64,000 nt of DNA from Pedococcus bigeumensis (GTDB taxonomy: Bacteria > Actinomycetota > Actinomycetes > Actinomycetales > Dermatophilaceae): NCBI RefSeq assembly GCF_006438965.1, contig NZ_RCZM01000001.1, positions 621,097 to 685,096 on the forward strand. The letters are read 5' to 3'. Shown in pieces: positions 47,321 to 57,181 of this stretch (its first letter is position 1; every line of letters begins with the position of its first letter). The notes beneath the pieces are model-generated. The model was not told the origin of the DNA, did no database searches, and saw nothing but the letters and a program-made list of their open reading frames with translations. The translations under genes were made by a program, and so were the position numbers.

Positions 47321-47956
47321 ATGGTGAACGAGATTGTCGCCGCGGGCGAGGGCCCGCAGGGTGGTCTGGACGACCACATCTACAACCGTCTGCTCAAGGA
47401 GCGGATCATCTTCCTCGGCTCCGACGTCCGCGACGACAACGCGAACGCGATCTGCGCCCAGCTGTTGCTGCTCGCCGCCGAGGACCCGAGCAAGGACATC
47501 TGGCTCTACATCAACAGCCCCGGTGGCTCCATCTCCGCGGGCATGGCGATCTACGACACGATGAAGTGGATCCCGAACGACGTGGCCACGGTCGCGATGG
47601 GCATGGCCGCCTCGATGGGGCAGTTCCTGCTCTCCGCCGGCACCCACGGCAAGCGCTACGCCACGCCGCACGCCCGCGTGATGATGCACCAGCCGTCCGG
47701 TGGCATCGGTGGCACGGCCTCCGACATCAAGATCCAGGCCGAGCAGATGCTCTACGTCAAGAAGCAGATGGCCGAGCTGATCGCCGAGCACACCGGTCAG
47801 ACCAAGGAACAGATCGAGAAGGACTCCGACCGCGACCGCTGGTTCAGCGCCGAGGAGGCCAAGGAGTACGGCTTCGTCGACCACGTGTTCAGCAGCGCCG
47901 CCCAGGCCGGTGGCCGGGGCGCCAGCGACGACAACCCGGTCACCGGGGACAAGTGA
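47321..47956 (+). CDS. clpP1: ATP-dependent Clp protease proteolytic subunit 1
   Basis: This 211-residue serine protease subunit has the nucleophile in [14 protein letters not shown], the histidine in [10 protein letters not shown], and the aspartate in KDSDRDRWF. It begins [12 protein letters not shown], so maturation by removal of the short N-terminus is likely. ClpP1 and ClpP2 of actinobacteria assemble as two different heptameric rings that degrade proteins unfolded by ClpX or ClpC. It is 11 bases from clpP2 and downstream of a ClgR-type box. Confidence 0.96.
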   Translation: MVNEIVAAGEGPQGGLDDHIYNRLLKERIIFLGSDVRDDNANAICAQLLLLAAEDPSKDIWLYINSPGGSISAGMAIYDTMKWIPNDVATVAMGMAASMGQFLLSAGTHGKRYATPHARVMMHQPSGGIGGTASDIKIQAEQMLYVKKQMAELIAEHTGQTKEQIEKDSDRDRWFSAEEAKEYGFVDHVFSSAAQAGGRGASDDNPVTGDK

Positions 47957-47967
47957 GGGATCGAGAC

Positions 47968-48657
47968 ATGAACGCGAACATCAACCCCTCCATGCACGGC
48001 GGCCGCCAGGGTGGCCTGCACGTGCCCGCCGGCTACGCCAGCCCGTCGAGCCGTTACATCCTGCCCCAGTTCGAGGAGCGCACCTCCTACGGCATGAAGC
48101 GGCTGGACCCCTACACCAAGCTGTTCGAGGACCGCATCATCTTCCTCGGCGTGCAGGTCGACGACGCGTCCGCGGACGACGTCATCGCCCAGTTGATCGT
48201 GCTGGAGTCCCAGGACCCCGACCGCGACATCCTGATGTACATCAACAGCCCCGGTGGCTCGTTCACCGCGATGGCCGCGATCTACGACACGATGCAGTAC
48301 ATCCGGCCCGACGTGCAGACGTTCGTCATCGGCCAGGCCGCCTCGGCCGCCGCTGTGCTGCTGTCGGCCGGAGCCAAGGGCAAGCGGTTCGCCCTGCCCA
48401 ACGCCCGGATCCTCATCCACCAGCCCGCCCTCGAGGGCGGCATGGGTGGACAGGCGTCGGACATCGAGATCCAGGCCAACGAGGTGCTCCGCATGCGCAC
48501 CTGGCTCGAGGAGACGTGGGCACAGCACTCCGGTCGCACGCCCGAGCAGGTTCGCAACGACATCGAGCGCGACAAGATCCTCTCGGCGCAGGAGGCCAAG
48601 GAGTACGGCCTCATCGACGAGGTCCTCGCCTCCCGCAAGGGCACCCTCGAGGACTGA
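47968..48657 (+). CDS. clpP2: ATP-dependent Clp protease proteolytic subunit 2
   Basis: This 229-residue paralogue of ClpP1 has the serine in [13 protein letters not shown], the histidine in [11 protein letters not shown], and an aspartate in [10 protein letters not shown]. The N-terminal 40 residues (with [19 protein letters not shown]) form the longer leader typical of ClpP2. The start is ATG 47968 after GAGGGATCGAG; the ORF upstream of it is antisense-like shadow of clpP1. It is cotranscribed with clpP1 and followed by the octamer-pair terminator at 48693-48729. Confidence 0.96.
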   Translation: MNANINPSMHGGRQGGLHVPAGYASPSSRYILPQFEERTSYGMKRLDPYTKLFEDRIIFLGVQVDDASADDVIAQLIVLESQDPDRDILMYINSPGGSFTAMAAIYDTMQYIRPDVQTFVIGQAASAAAVLLSAGAKGKRFALPNARILIHQPALEGGMGGQASDIEIQANEVLRMRTWLEETWAQHSGRTPEQVRNDIERDKILSAQEAKEYGLIDEVLASRKGTLED

Positions 48658-48692
48658 CCCTCACCGGGGCTCGTCCCCGACCCGCACCGTCC

Positions 48693-48729
48693 GGTATGCC
48701 GCCCGCTCACCCAGAGCGGGCGGCATACC
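48693..48729 (+). terminator. Octamer-pair hairpin after clpP2
   Basis: GGTATGCCGCCCGCTC (48693-48708) pairs perfectly with 48714-48729 over a 5-base loop, 36 bases after the clpP2 stop. It is an inverted pair of GTATGCCG and separates clpP1P2 from clpX. Confidence 0.85.
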
Positions 48730-48752
48730 TGCGTGGTGGCACCATGTGCCCG

Positions 48753-48802
48753 CGAGTTTGAAGGACCGTGCGGCCCAGGGCGCCCACGATCCTTCAAACT
48801 CG
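48753..48802. repeat. REP-like inverted repeat
   Basis: CGAGTTTGAAGGACCGTG (48753-48770) is inverted at 48785-48802 with one mismatch, leaving a 14-base loop. It directly follows the clpP2 terminator, is unlike the octamer family, and resembles a small palindromic mobile or structural element. Confidence 0.65.
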
Positions 48803-49048
48803 TCGGGCTCCCTCGCACCCAGGCCTGCTCGTCGTGTGGTCCTTCGTGGTCGTCGACCGGGCTGGGACAGGCACTCGGGGGGCGAGCGGCGTGTTGTCCG
48901 CCCTCAGCGGACAAGGGCGACGAACGGCCGACTCGGCGGTTTCAATGGAGCGAAGGCGGTCCTTCGCGCTGTAGCGTCGGAGCGTTGCTCGTCCGCGATG
49001 GACGGTGCACCGTCAGGCAGATTCGTCAGACAGACCGGAGGACTTCGC
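48803..49048. other. clpX upstream region
   Basis: These 246 bases hold no gene that I can support. Two small inverted repeats are visible: TTGTCCGC/GCGGACAA near 48894-48915 and GCGAAGG/CCTTCGC at 48950-48967. The clpX promoter should lie between here and 49040; a TAGCGT at 48980 is a weak -10 candidate. Confidence 0.45.
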
Positions 49049-50326
<1,278 letters not shown>

Positions 50327-50449
50327 GCGAGCGCTTCACCAGCAGTCACCTCGTGAGGGGCCGTCCACTCCGGTGGGCGGCCCCTCACGCATGCATCGGT
50401 ATGCCGCGTGTCCGCGTCGTCACGTCACCGTACGGTCCGCCGGGCACGC

Positions 50450-50520
50450 GACTTGTTGCCGGCAGGTGGTCACGGGTCTGCCGATTCCGGGGTCTGGTGA
50501 CGCGCAGGTGGCAACAAGTC
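50450..50520. repeat. Intergenic inverted element related to the 25.7-kb repeats
   Basis: GACTTGTTGCC (50450-50460) and its exact inverse GGCAACAAGTC (50510-50520) bound a 71-base unit in the gap between clpX and the convergent membrane gene. The inner sequence near the right end (GGTGACGCGCAGGTGGCAACA) resembles the same part of the 82-base units at 25719-25959, showing a dispersed family. Confidence 0.75.
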
Positions 50521-50533
50521 GGGACGGGCTGGG

Positions 50534-51055
50534 TCAGGGGCGGGGGCGGTCCTCGCGGCTGAGCAGCCAGACGCTGAAGGTGAGCAACGCGACTGCTGCG
50601 ATCGCGGCATACGTCAGCGACACCTCGCCCTTCACCGCCTCCTGGCCGGACAGCATCGCCACGGCCCAGACGGGCACCGTCACGGCGGCCACGAGGGCGC
50701 CACGACGCGTCCAGCGCCGCAGGCTGAGGCGCGGCACTGGCACCTGTCCGGGCAAGCTGGCCGCGAGGCTCGCGGTGAGGTGCAGGACCAGTCCCGCCCA
50801 GGCTGCGACCAGAAGTCCGACCCAGGCAGCAGTGTCGGCCGGGACGGGCACGGCGGACAGCCAGTGCAGGACGTGACCCCCCAGCAGCACCGTCACGAAC
50901 ACCGAGTCAGGTTCGATCGCGGCGTAGACGGTCAGCGCCAGGAGGACCACGGCGGCCACGATGATCGGGTGCGGCGAGGCGGCCAGCGTCAGCACCAGCA
51001 GGGTGAGCGAGGCGGTGACGAGGATGCCACGGAGCACGAACTGGGAACGGGACAT
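50534..51055 (-). CDS. Hypothetical membrane protein of the MoxR/DUF58 cluster
   Basis: This 173-residue protein has four to five hydrophobic segments (for example GILVTASLTLLVLTLAASPH, then PIIVAAVVLLALTVYAA) and a basic loop LRRWTRRG. It starts in a TGATG overlap with the DUF58 gene, so it is the last gene of the five-gene moxR-type operon. No known domain is recognised. The context suggests a role in membrane assembly of the same complex. Confidence 0.75.
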   Translation of the reverse strand: MSRSQFVLRGILVTASLTLLVLTLAASPHPIIVAAVVLLALTVYAAIEPDSVFVTVLLGGHVLHWLSAVPVPADTAAWVGLLVAAWAGLVLHLTASLAASLPGQVPVPRLSLRRWTRRGALVAAVTVPVWAVAMLSGQEAVKGEVSLTYAAIAAVALLTFSVWLLSREDRPRP

Positions 51056-52434
51056 CAGCGACTCACCACCCGGGGCGCACGGGACCTGCGGCCCAGGTCA
51101 CGGAGCACAAGGTCGAGGGTCCCGGGTCCGGCCCACGGGACGATCGGCACGCCGGCCTGACGGGCCCGGGTCATCTCCCGGTTGCGCTCGAGGAGCCGGA
51201 GCCGCCAAGCCAGCCGGGTCTCATCGGGATGGTCGTCGGCGGCGGACGACAGCTGTGCGAGCCCGGCCAGCGGGATGTCCGGGGTGGCGAGGTCGGACGG
51301 CAAGGTGTCGACGGTGACCACCGAGATCCCGCGGCGCGACAGGGCGACCGCATGGGCCAGCACCTCGGGGGAGATGGCCGGTGTGAGGATGACGGCGAGG
51401 GTTCCCGCGGAGACGTGGTGGCGCAGCTGGGAGCGCAGCCGCTTCTCGTCGCTGACCGTGCCGTCGGCGACCCTGACCCTGGCCAGGAGGTCCAGCAGGC
51501 GCCTCAGGTGGTTGCTTCCGGCGGCGGCCTTGACGTGCGGCAGGTCCCGGGCGCCGAGGACGAGCAGCCCGACCCGGTCGCCGGTCCGCAGGTAGTGCTC
51601 GGCGATGGCCCCCGCTGCACGAACCGCGTTGTCCAGGCTGCTGGTCGAACCCCCGACACCCTCGCTCTGCCCGATGTCGTTCATGGCGTCGACGAGCAGC
51701 AGGATCTCACTGTCCTGGTCGGCGTGCGTCGCGGTGACGTGCAGCTCACCGGTGCGCACCGACACCGGCCAGTGCACACGGCGCAGTCGGTCGCCGAAGC
51801 GGAACGGGCGGATCTGGTCGAGCTCGCCACCGCTGCCCTGGTGGTGCGACCGGTTCTGTCCGACCAGACCGTCGGGACGGGGGACAGGCACGCGGGCGGT
51901 GAAGGTGTCGGGCAGGGGCACCGTCGGGATCGCCGGCAGGGACACCGACTGCGGCTCCCACCGGAAGCCGCCGAACGCCCCGCTCACGGCAACCGTCGCA
52001 GGTCCCAGCGGGCGCAGACCCCAGCGAGTGCTCTGACAGATGATCTCGAGCGTGGTCGGTGCGCCGGCGCCAGGCGCGAATGCGGTTGCGGCTGCACGCA
52101 GCCCGGGCGTGAACAGCGTGTACGGCGTGGGCAGCAGGACCAAGCCCGCCTCCTCGACGCCAGGCCCGGGCGTGATCGTCGCGACCCACCTGGTGGCCTG
52201 TCCCTCGCGCAGCACGGGATGCGCGATCGCGGCACGGACCACCGGTGACGCGGTGGGCCTCGTGGCCGTCGCCCACAGCCCCACGAGGAGCAGGGGTGCT
52301 CCGAGCACCAAGGCATCGGGTCGTCGCAGCACGACGCCTGCACCGACGAACAGCAGGCCGAGGAGCACAGCGCGGATGTGCGCCGACGTCACTCGCCAGC
52401 GCGCCTCCAGCCGTTGCCCGGGGGCAGCTGTCAT
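51055..52434 (-). CDS. DUF58 domain protein
   Basis: This 459-residue protein has two N-terminal membrane segments (AVLLGLLFVGAGVVL and ALVLGAPLLLVGLWA) and a DUF58 region with the diagnostic DQIRPFRFGDRLRRVHW followed by a von Willebrand A-like part (ILLLVDAMNDIG). DUF58 proteins form a module with MoxR ATPases, thought to assist protein complex assembly or metal insertion. ATG 52434 is used because it overlaps the moxR stop by 4 bases; an upstream frame of 145 more residues is a shadow. Confidence 0.9.
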   Translation of the reverse strand: MTAAPGQRLEARWRVTSAHIRAVLLGLLFVGAGVVLRRPDALVLGAPLLLVGLWATATRPTASPVVRAAIAHPVLREGQATRWVATITPGPGVEEAGLVLLPTPYTLFTPGLRAAATAFAPGAGAPTTLEIICQSTRWGLRPLGPATVAVSGAFGGFRWEPQSVSLPAIPTVPLPDTFTARVPVPRPDGLVGQNRSHHQGSGGELDQIRPFRFGDRLRRVHWPVSVRTGELHVTATHADQDSEILLLVDAMNDIGQSEGVGGSTSSLDNAVRAAGAIAEHYLRTGDRVGLLVLGARDLPHVKAAAGSNHLRRLLDLLARVRVADGTVSDEKRLRSQLRHHVSAGTLAVILTPAISPEVLAHAVALSRRGISVVTVDTLPSDLATPDIPLAGLAQLSSAADDHPDETRLAWRLRLLERNREMTRARQAGVPIVPWAGPGTLDLVLRDLGRRSRAPRVVSR

Positions 52435-53420
52435 GGACGCTCGAAACCGGTCCGCGGGCCGCCTGACGTGGCAGCGGGGGTGGGCACGGACGAGAGCACG
52501 CTGTCGACGACACTTGCCGCCGAGACGTCGTTCATCCACAGTTCGGGTCGCACGGTGACGCGGTGGTCGAGGCAGGCGTGCGCCACGGCCTTGACGTCTT
52601 CCGGGGTGACGTAGTCGCGGCCGCGCAGCACGGCATACGCCCTCGAGGTGAGCAGGAGGGCGAGCGAGGCGCGAGGCGAGGCACCCATCAGCAGGTTCTG
52701 GTGGGTGCGCGTCGCGGCGACCAGCCGCACGCAGTACTGGCCGACCCCCTCGTCGACGGTCACCGTCTCGACCGCCTGCTGCATCTCGATGAGCCCGGCG
52801 CCGTCCGTCACGCTGGCGACCACCTGGGCCTCCTGCTGGCGCGCCATCCGTCGCTGCAGCACCTCCCACTCGTCGGCGGCGCTGGGGTAGCCGAAGCTCA
52901 CCCGCAGCAGGAACCGGTCGAGCTGCGCCTCCGGCAGTGGGTAAGTCCCTTCGTACTCAACGGGATTCGCGGTCGCCAGCACATGGAACGGCTTGGGCAG
53001 CGCGAAGGTCTCGCCCTCGACGGTGACCTGTCCCTCCTGCATCGCCTCGAGCAGGGCGGACTGGGTCTTCGGGGGCGTCCGGTTGATCTCGTCGGCCAGC
53101 AGCAGCCCGGTGAACAGCGGTCCCTTGCGGAAGGTGAACTCGTGGGTCCGCTGGTCGTAGAGGAACGACCCGGTCAGGTCGCTGGGGAGCAGGTCTGGTG
53201 TGAACTGGGCCCGCGCGAAGTCCAGCCCCAACGCCTGCGCGAACGACCGTGCGGCCAGCGTCTTGCCGAGCCCGGGGAAGTCCTCCATCAGCACGTGGCC
53301 GCCGGCGAGGATGCCGGACAGCACGATCTCCAGGCTCTGCCGCTTGCCGACGACGGCGCGTTCGACCTCGGTGAGGATGGCGGTCGCGCGGGCGGCGACC
53401 TCGTCGAGGGTCAGGGTCAC
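52431..53420 (-). CDS. MoxR-family AAA+ ATPase
   Basis: This 329-residue ATPase has Walker A-like LMEDFPGLGKTLAARSF, the MoxR-typical DLLPSDLTGSFLYDQ, Walker B LLADEINRTPPKTQSALLE, sensor 1 VLATANPVEYEGTYPLPEAQ and the later MGASPRASLALL arginine region. MoxR proteins act as chaperones for partner vWA/DUF58 proteins. It lies in the middle of the operon, directly after the 163-residue membrane protein and overlapping DUF58 by 4 bases. Confidence 0.95.
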   Translation of the reverse strand: MTLTLDEVAARATAILTEVERAVVGKRQSLEIVLSGILAGGHVLMEDFPGLGKTLAARSFAQALGLDFARAQFTPDLLPSDLTGSFLYDQRTHEFTFRKGPLFTGLLLADEINRTPPKTQSALLEAMQEGQVTVEGETFALPKPFHVLATANPVEYEGTYPLPEAQLDRFLLRVSFGYPSAADEWEVLQRRMARQQEAQVVASVTDGAGLIEMQQAVETVTVDEGVGQYCVRLVAATRTHQNLLMGASPRASLALLLTSRAYAVLRGRDYVTPEDVKAVAHACLDHRVTVRPELWMNDVSAASVVDSVLSSVPTPAATSGGPRTGFERP

Positions 53421-53912
53421 TTAGAGCTCCTCCAGGGTGGTGATGAACGCCGCGAGCTGGGCGGCGGTGACGCGGGTGGTCGGGGGGCCGGCGAGGTATG
53501 CCGTGAGGTCGGGTCCGAGCGCGGCCCGGCTCTCGTCGGTGCCGGTCAGGCCGCGACGGTCCCGCAGCCGCTCGACGGCGAGGCCGGTCAGGGCAGCGTG
53601 GATGCGGGTGGCGGACACGGGGTTGCCCGTGGCGGTGTCGCGCAGGTCGACGGCCAGCCGGCTGATCCGGGAGTCGGCACCTCTTGGTGGGGCGGACTCC
53701 GTGAAGGTGTTGTCCCAGTCGGTCGACTGTCGTGACTGCCACAGCCACTGGGCGAGGATGCCGAGGGCCGCGAGCAGGCTGGCGGAGGCCAGCAGCATCC
53801 CGGCATTGCCGAGCACGGGCACGGACACGACGAGCGCACCCACGGCCACGCAGCCGGCGAGGACGACGAGGAGCAGCTGGGCCGGCGCCAGGCCGACGAG
53901 GCGACGGATCAC
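53421..53912 (-). CDS. Hypothetical two-helix membrane protein
   Basis: This 163-residue protein has two N-terminal membrane helices (LLLVVLAGCVAVGALVV and GMLLASASLLAALGILA) and a C-terminal soluble domain with RISRLAVDLRDTATGNPVSA and TRVTAAQLAAFITTLEEL. I recognise no named domain. It overlaps the DUF4129 gene by 4 bases and abuts moxR, so it is a fixed member of the operon and probably a structural partner. Confidence 0.75.
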   Translation of the reverse strand: MIRRLVGLAPAQLLLVVLAGCVAVGALVVSVPVLGNAGMLLASASLLAALGILAQWLWQSRQSTDWDNTFTESAPPRGADSRISRLAVDLRDTATGNPVSATRIHAALTGLAVERLRDRRGLTGTDESRAALGPDLTAYLAGPPTTRVTAAQLAAFITTLEEL

Positions 53913-54652
53913 CGGGACGAAGCCCTGGTCCGGTCGGCCGTGGCGGCCCGGGCCTGGGCCATCAGGGAGACGGTGCGGCGCAGGTCGGCTTGCACCTGGA
54001 GGAGGGCATCGCGGGCGGTGGCCCGCTGCTCCTCGGCGACGGGGTGGCTGGAGAACCGCGCCTCGCGGTACAGCGCGGCCAAGGTGTCCAGCGGTGTCCG
54101 GTCCACGCGGTAGGAACGCAGCACGCTCGTGACCAGCTCAGCCGACGTGCGCGAGTCGTCGTCGCGCACTCCTGCGCTCCTCACGGCGTCCTCGAGGGCC
54201 ACCCACGCGGCGATGACGGCGTTGGCGGGGGTGCCGCGGGCGAGGAGCTGTTCGCCCTCGAGCGCCCCTTCGAGCAGGGCTTCGGGGAGCACGTCCACGG
54301 CCTCCTGCTTACCGGTGTCGACCTCACGCGTCGCCCACCGGTCGCGCAGCGCCCTGCCGATGGCCACGAGGACGACGATGACCACCACGGCCAGCACCAC
54401 CTTCATGGCGAAGCTGACCAGGCTGACCAGCACTGGGTCGCTGGCGCGGACATCGGCCCGTTTGAGGCCTTGGTTGGTGGCCGACAAGATCGGTCCGGGC
54501 CCGTATTCCTCGCCGGGCTCCTTTGCCTCCGTGCCGGAGAAGTCCTGCCGCGCGAACACGCCCACAGGGCCGGCGGCGGACACCCAGGCAGCGAGGAGCA
54601 GCGTTCCCGCTGCACCCAACCCCAGACCCAGCCCGCGTCGTGTCACGGTCAT
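53909..54652 (-). CDS. DUF4129 domain membrane protein
   Basis: This 247-residue protein has an N-terminal hydrophobic segment (LGLGAAGTLLLAAWVSAAG), an extracytoplasmic loop, a second helix (MKVVLAVVVIVVLVAIGRAL) and a DUF4129 domain with VIAAWVALEDAVRSAGV and RTSAELVTSVLRSY, ending in a helical region with YREARFSSHPV. It is the first gene of the operon; the ATG at 54652 follows naturally, while a longer upstream frame is antisense to the sigma-factor gene. DUF4129 commonly goes with MoxR/DUF58 and transglutaminase-like proteins; no transglutaminase is here. Confidence 0.88.
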   Translation of the reverse strand: MTVTRRGLGLGLGAAGTLLLAAWVSAAGPVGVFARQDFSGTEAKEPGEEYGPGPILSATNQGLKRADVRASDPVLVSLVSFAMKVVLAVVVIVVLVAIGRALRDRWATREVDTGKQEAVDVLPEALLEGALEGEQLLARGTPANAVIAAWVALEDAVRSAGVRDDDSRTSAELVTSVLRSYRVDRTPLDTLAALYREARFSSHPVAEEQRATARDALLQVQADLRRTVSLMAQARAATADRTRASSR

Positions 54653-54811
54653 CGACCCTAGGCAGCGGGGCCGGTCATAGCGAGCGGACCCGGTGAATCG
54701 GAGACAGTTTGTTATCCACCGATGAGTTTTTCGGGCTCGGCCGGTCTGTCTTGATGTGGCACCTGTGTGCCTAGGGTGGACATGATGGTTGGACGACCGG
54801 AGGAGGACCTG

Positions 54812-55819
54812 ATGACCGAGGTGCGCGAACGGGCCGAAGTGGCGGACTTTCCCGAGGCCACGGACGGCTTCAGGCGCGAGCTCACGGCCCACTGCTACCG
54901 CATGACCGGGTCGATCCACGATGCGGAGGACCTCGTCCAGGAGACCTACCTGCGGGCGTGGCGGGCCTATGCCGCCTTCGAGGGCCGGTCCTCGGTGCGG
55001 ACCTGGCTCTACCGGATCGCCACGAACGTCTGCCTCACCGCGCTCGAGGGCAAGAACCGCCGGCCGCTGCCTGCGGGCCTGGGGACGCCGTCGAGCAACG
55101 CCGGGGACCAGCTCGTCGAGTCCACTGAGGTGTCGTGGCTCGAGCCGGCGCCCGACCCGATGGTGGCAGGGGAGTCGTCCGACCCGGCTGCGATCGTCGC
55201 GCAGCGCGAGAGCATCCGGCTGGCCTTCGTCGCAGCCCTCCAGCACCTGCCGGCCCGCCAGCGTGCCGTGCTGATCCTTCGCGACGTGCTGCGGTGGAAG
55301 GCCTCCGAGGTCGCCGAGGCGCTCGAGACGAGCGAAGCCGCGGTCAACAGCGCGCTGCAGCGGGCTCATGCCCAGCTCGCCAAGGCCAACGTCTCCCAGG
55401 ACGAGGTGGAGGCCGACCTCGACCCACAGCAGCAGGAGATGCTCGAGCGCTATGTGAAGGCCTTCTGGGACAAGGACATCAACGCCATCGTCGGGATGCT
55501 GACGCGCGACGCCGTCTGGGAGATGCCGCCGTTCACCGGCTGGTACGTCGGTGCCGAGAACATCGGGCGGCTGATCGACAGTCAGTGCCCCGGCGGTGTC
55601 CACGACATGCCCATGGTGGCGACCAGCGCCAACGGGCAACCCGCGTTCGGCCTCTACATGCGCCAGCCCGACGGCACGTTCGCCCCGTTCCACCTGCAGG
55701 TCCTGACCCTCGACGCTGCGGGCAAGGTCAGCCACGTGGCCGCCTTCTTCGACCAGGCGCTGTTCGAGACGTTCGGTCTGCCGGCCACGCTCCCGGCAGA
55801 CCACTCCGGTCCCGCGTGA
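54812..55819 (+). CDS. ECF sigma factor with C-terminal SnoaL-like domain (SigG/SigX5-type)
   Basis: This 335-residue sigma factor has region 2 (YRMTGSIHDAEDLVQETYLR then SSVRTWLYRIATNVCL), region 4 (LPARQRAVLILRDVLRWKAS then EVAEALETSEAAVNSALQRA), and a SnoaL/NTF2-like C-terminus of about 120 residues (MLTRDAVWEMPPFTGWYVG). Such factors have no classical anti-sigma partner; the SnoaL domain modulates activity. ATG 54812 is used because GGAGGAGG precedes it; upstream ATGs lack this. It overlaps the TIGR03086 gene by 4 bases. M. tuberculosis SigG is the nearest named relative. Confidence 0.92.
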   Translation: MTEVRERAEVADFPEATDGFRRELTAHCYRMTGSIHDAEDLVQETYLRAWRAYAAFEGRSSVRTWLYRIATNVCLTALEGKNRRPLPAGLGTPSSNAGDQLVESTEVSWLEPAPDPMVAGESSDPAAIVAQRESIRLAFVAALQHLPARQRAVLILRDVLRWKASEVAEALETSEAAVNSALQRAHAQLAKANVSQDEVEADLDPQQQEMLERYVKAFWDKDINAIVGMLTRDAVWEMPPFTGWYVGAENIGRLIDSQCPGGVHDMPMVATSANGQPAFGLYMRQPDGTFAPFHLQVLTLDAAGKVSHVAAFFDQALFETFGLPATLPADHSGPA

Positions 55820-56415
55820 GGTCGACGATGCCCACCGCGACCGGTCAGATCCGGCCGCCCAGTGCAGTCGAGCTGCTCGAGCGGGCCATCGCCTACACCC
55901 GCGCCAGCCTGGTCCAGGTGACCGAGGCCGACCTCGACCGACCGACACCGTGCCAAGGGTGGCGGCTGCGTGACCTGCTGGGCCACATGGACGACTCGCT
56001 GGAGGCGATGGCGGCTGCGGCGCAGGCCACCTCGCTCAGCCTGGTGCCGACCGAGGCGCCGAGCGAGGGTGCCGACCTGCTCGACAGCATCTGCCTCCGG
56101 GCCAGGGGTCTGCTGAGCCACTGGCACCCGGAGCGCGACGGAGCTGTCGAGCTGGGGGAGCTGAGCCTGCCCCGAGAGCTGCTCGGAGCCGTCGGCGCGC
56201 TCGAGATCACCCTGCACGGCTGGGACGTCGCGGAGGCGATCGGTCGGCCGAGGTCGATCCCGTCAGGCCTGGCCATGGACCTGTGGTCCGTCGCGCGTGA
56301 CCACGTCACGGAGGCTGACCGGCCGTTCCGCTTCGGCCCGCCGGTCGAGGTCTCGGACTGGGCGACGCCGGCCACGCAGCTGCTGGCCCACACGGGACGG
56401 TCGACGCGGTGGTGA
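55816..56415 (+). CDS. TIGR03086-type protein (DinB/maleylpyruvate isomerase fold)
   Basis: This 199-residue protein of the mycothiol-dependent-isomerase-like DinB superfamily has VTEADLDRPTPCQGWRLRDL and LLGHMDDSLEAMA, the typical start with one metal-binding histidine, and a later LGAVGALEITLHGWDVAEA. It starts by GTGA overlap with the sigma-factor gene (an ATG 4 codons later is possible). Members are commonly placed beside SigG-type sigma factors, so a stress-linked thiol role is likely but untested. Confidence 0.88.
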   Translation: MRSTMPTATGQIRPPSAVELLERAIAYTRASLVQVTEADLDRPTPCQGWRLRDLLGHMDDSLEAMAAAAQATSLSLVPTEAPSEGADLLDSICLRARGLLSHWHPERDGAVELGELSLPRELLGAVGALEITLHGWDVAEAIGRPRSIPSGLAMDLWSVARDHVTEADRPFRFGPPVEVSDWATPATQLLAHTGRSTRW

Positions 56416-56479
56416 ACCGGCGCCCAGGCCGACCCGCAGACCGGTAGAAGTTTGGAGCCCCACCCGCGAGGATGGGGCC

Positions 56480-57181
56480 ATGACCTCGGGGTACCGGTTG
56501 CGCAGCGGTGACATCGGCCCGATCCAGCAGAGCCCGGTGACCTGCGGTTCCGCCTGCCTCACCGTCGCGCGGATGCTCGTCAACCCGGCGTTCGCCCGGT
56601 GGATCGTCACCGGCGAGGGACCCCGGGGCGACGCCCCGGCCGGGGCGACCGAGAAGGAGCGCTTCGCGGCATACGAACGCGTCGTCATGGGGCGCACCAA
56701 CCGCCTGTATGCCGGCGGTAGGCGACTCAACGTCCCGTGGCCCCGCTCGCTGGGGACCCCCCCGTGGGGTGCCCGCAAGGAGCTCGAGTTCGGGGCCGCC
56801 AGGCGAGGCACCGACTACGAGCTTCGGGCCGTGCGGCCGCTCACGCGGGGCGCACTGCGGGAGGCGCACGCACGGCTGGTGGAGGTCGTGGCCGACGGTG
56901 AACCCGCGCTGCTCTACATCGGCAACGGGGTGCTGCCGCGCCACGTCACCCTCGTCCTGCCGGGTGACGGGGACCGTGTCCTGGATGTCTACGACCCCGC
57001 GACCGGGCAGGTGACCCTGCTCGACGAGGGACGGTTCGCCAGCCGCGAGCTGCGCATCGCAGGTTGGGATGTTCCGTGGATCACGGTGCAGCCCAACGGA
57101 ACTCGCCGAGCTCAGGCCTTCGGCTTCTCCACGGGGATCAGCTCGGCGTCGCGCACCTCGGGAGTCTCGGCCTCGGCGTAG
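56480..57181 (+). CDS. Hypothetical protein with possible C39-like cysteine peptidase fold
   Basis: This 233-residue protein begins [20 protein letters not shown], resembling the active-site cysteine region of papain-like C39 peptidases (Q..PxxCGxAC). Later [15 protein letters not shown] has a histidine and [12 protein letters not shown] an Asp-containing strand, which together would complete a Cys-His-Asp triad. The spacing fits, but I cannot confirm homology. The ATG at 56480 follows GAGGATGG. No signal peptide or membrane helix is present. Its last 70 bases overlap valS on the other strand, so the C-terminal 23 residues are antisense-derived. Confidence 0.68.
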   Translation: MTSGYRLRSGDIGPIQQSPVTCGSACLTVARMLVNPAFARWIVTGEGPRGDAPAGATEKERFAAYERVVMGRTNRLYAGGRRLNVPWPRSLGTPPWGARKELEFGAARRGTDYELRAVRPLTRGALREAHARLVEVVADGEPALLYIGNGVLPRHVTLVLPGDGDRVLDVYDPATGQVTLLDEGRFASRELRIAGWDVPWITVQPNGTRRAQAFGFSTGISSASRTSGVSASA

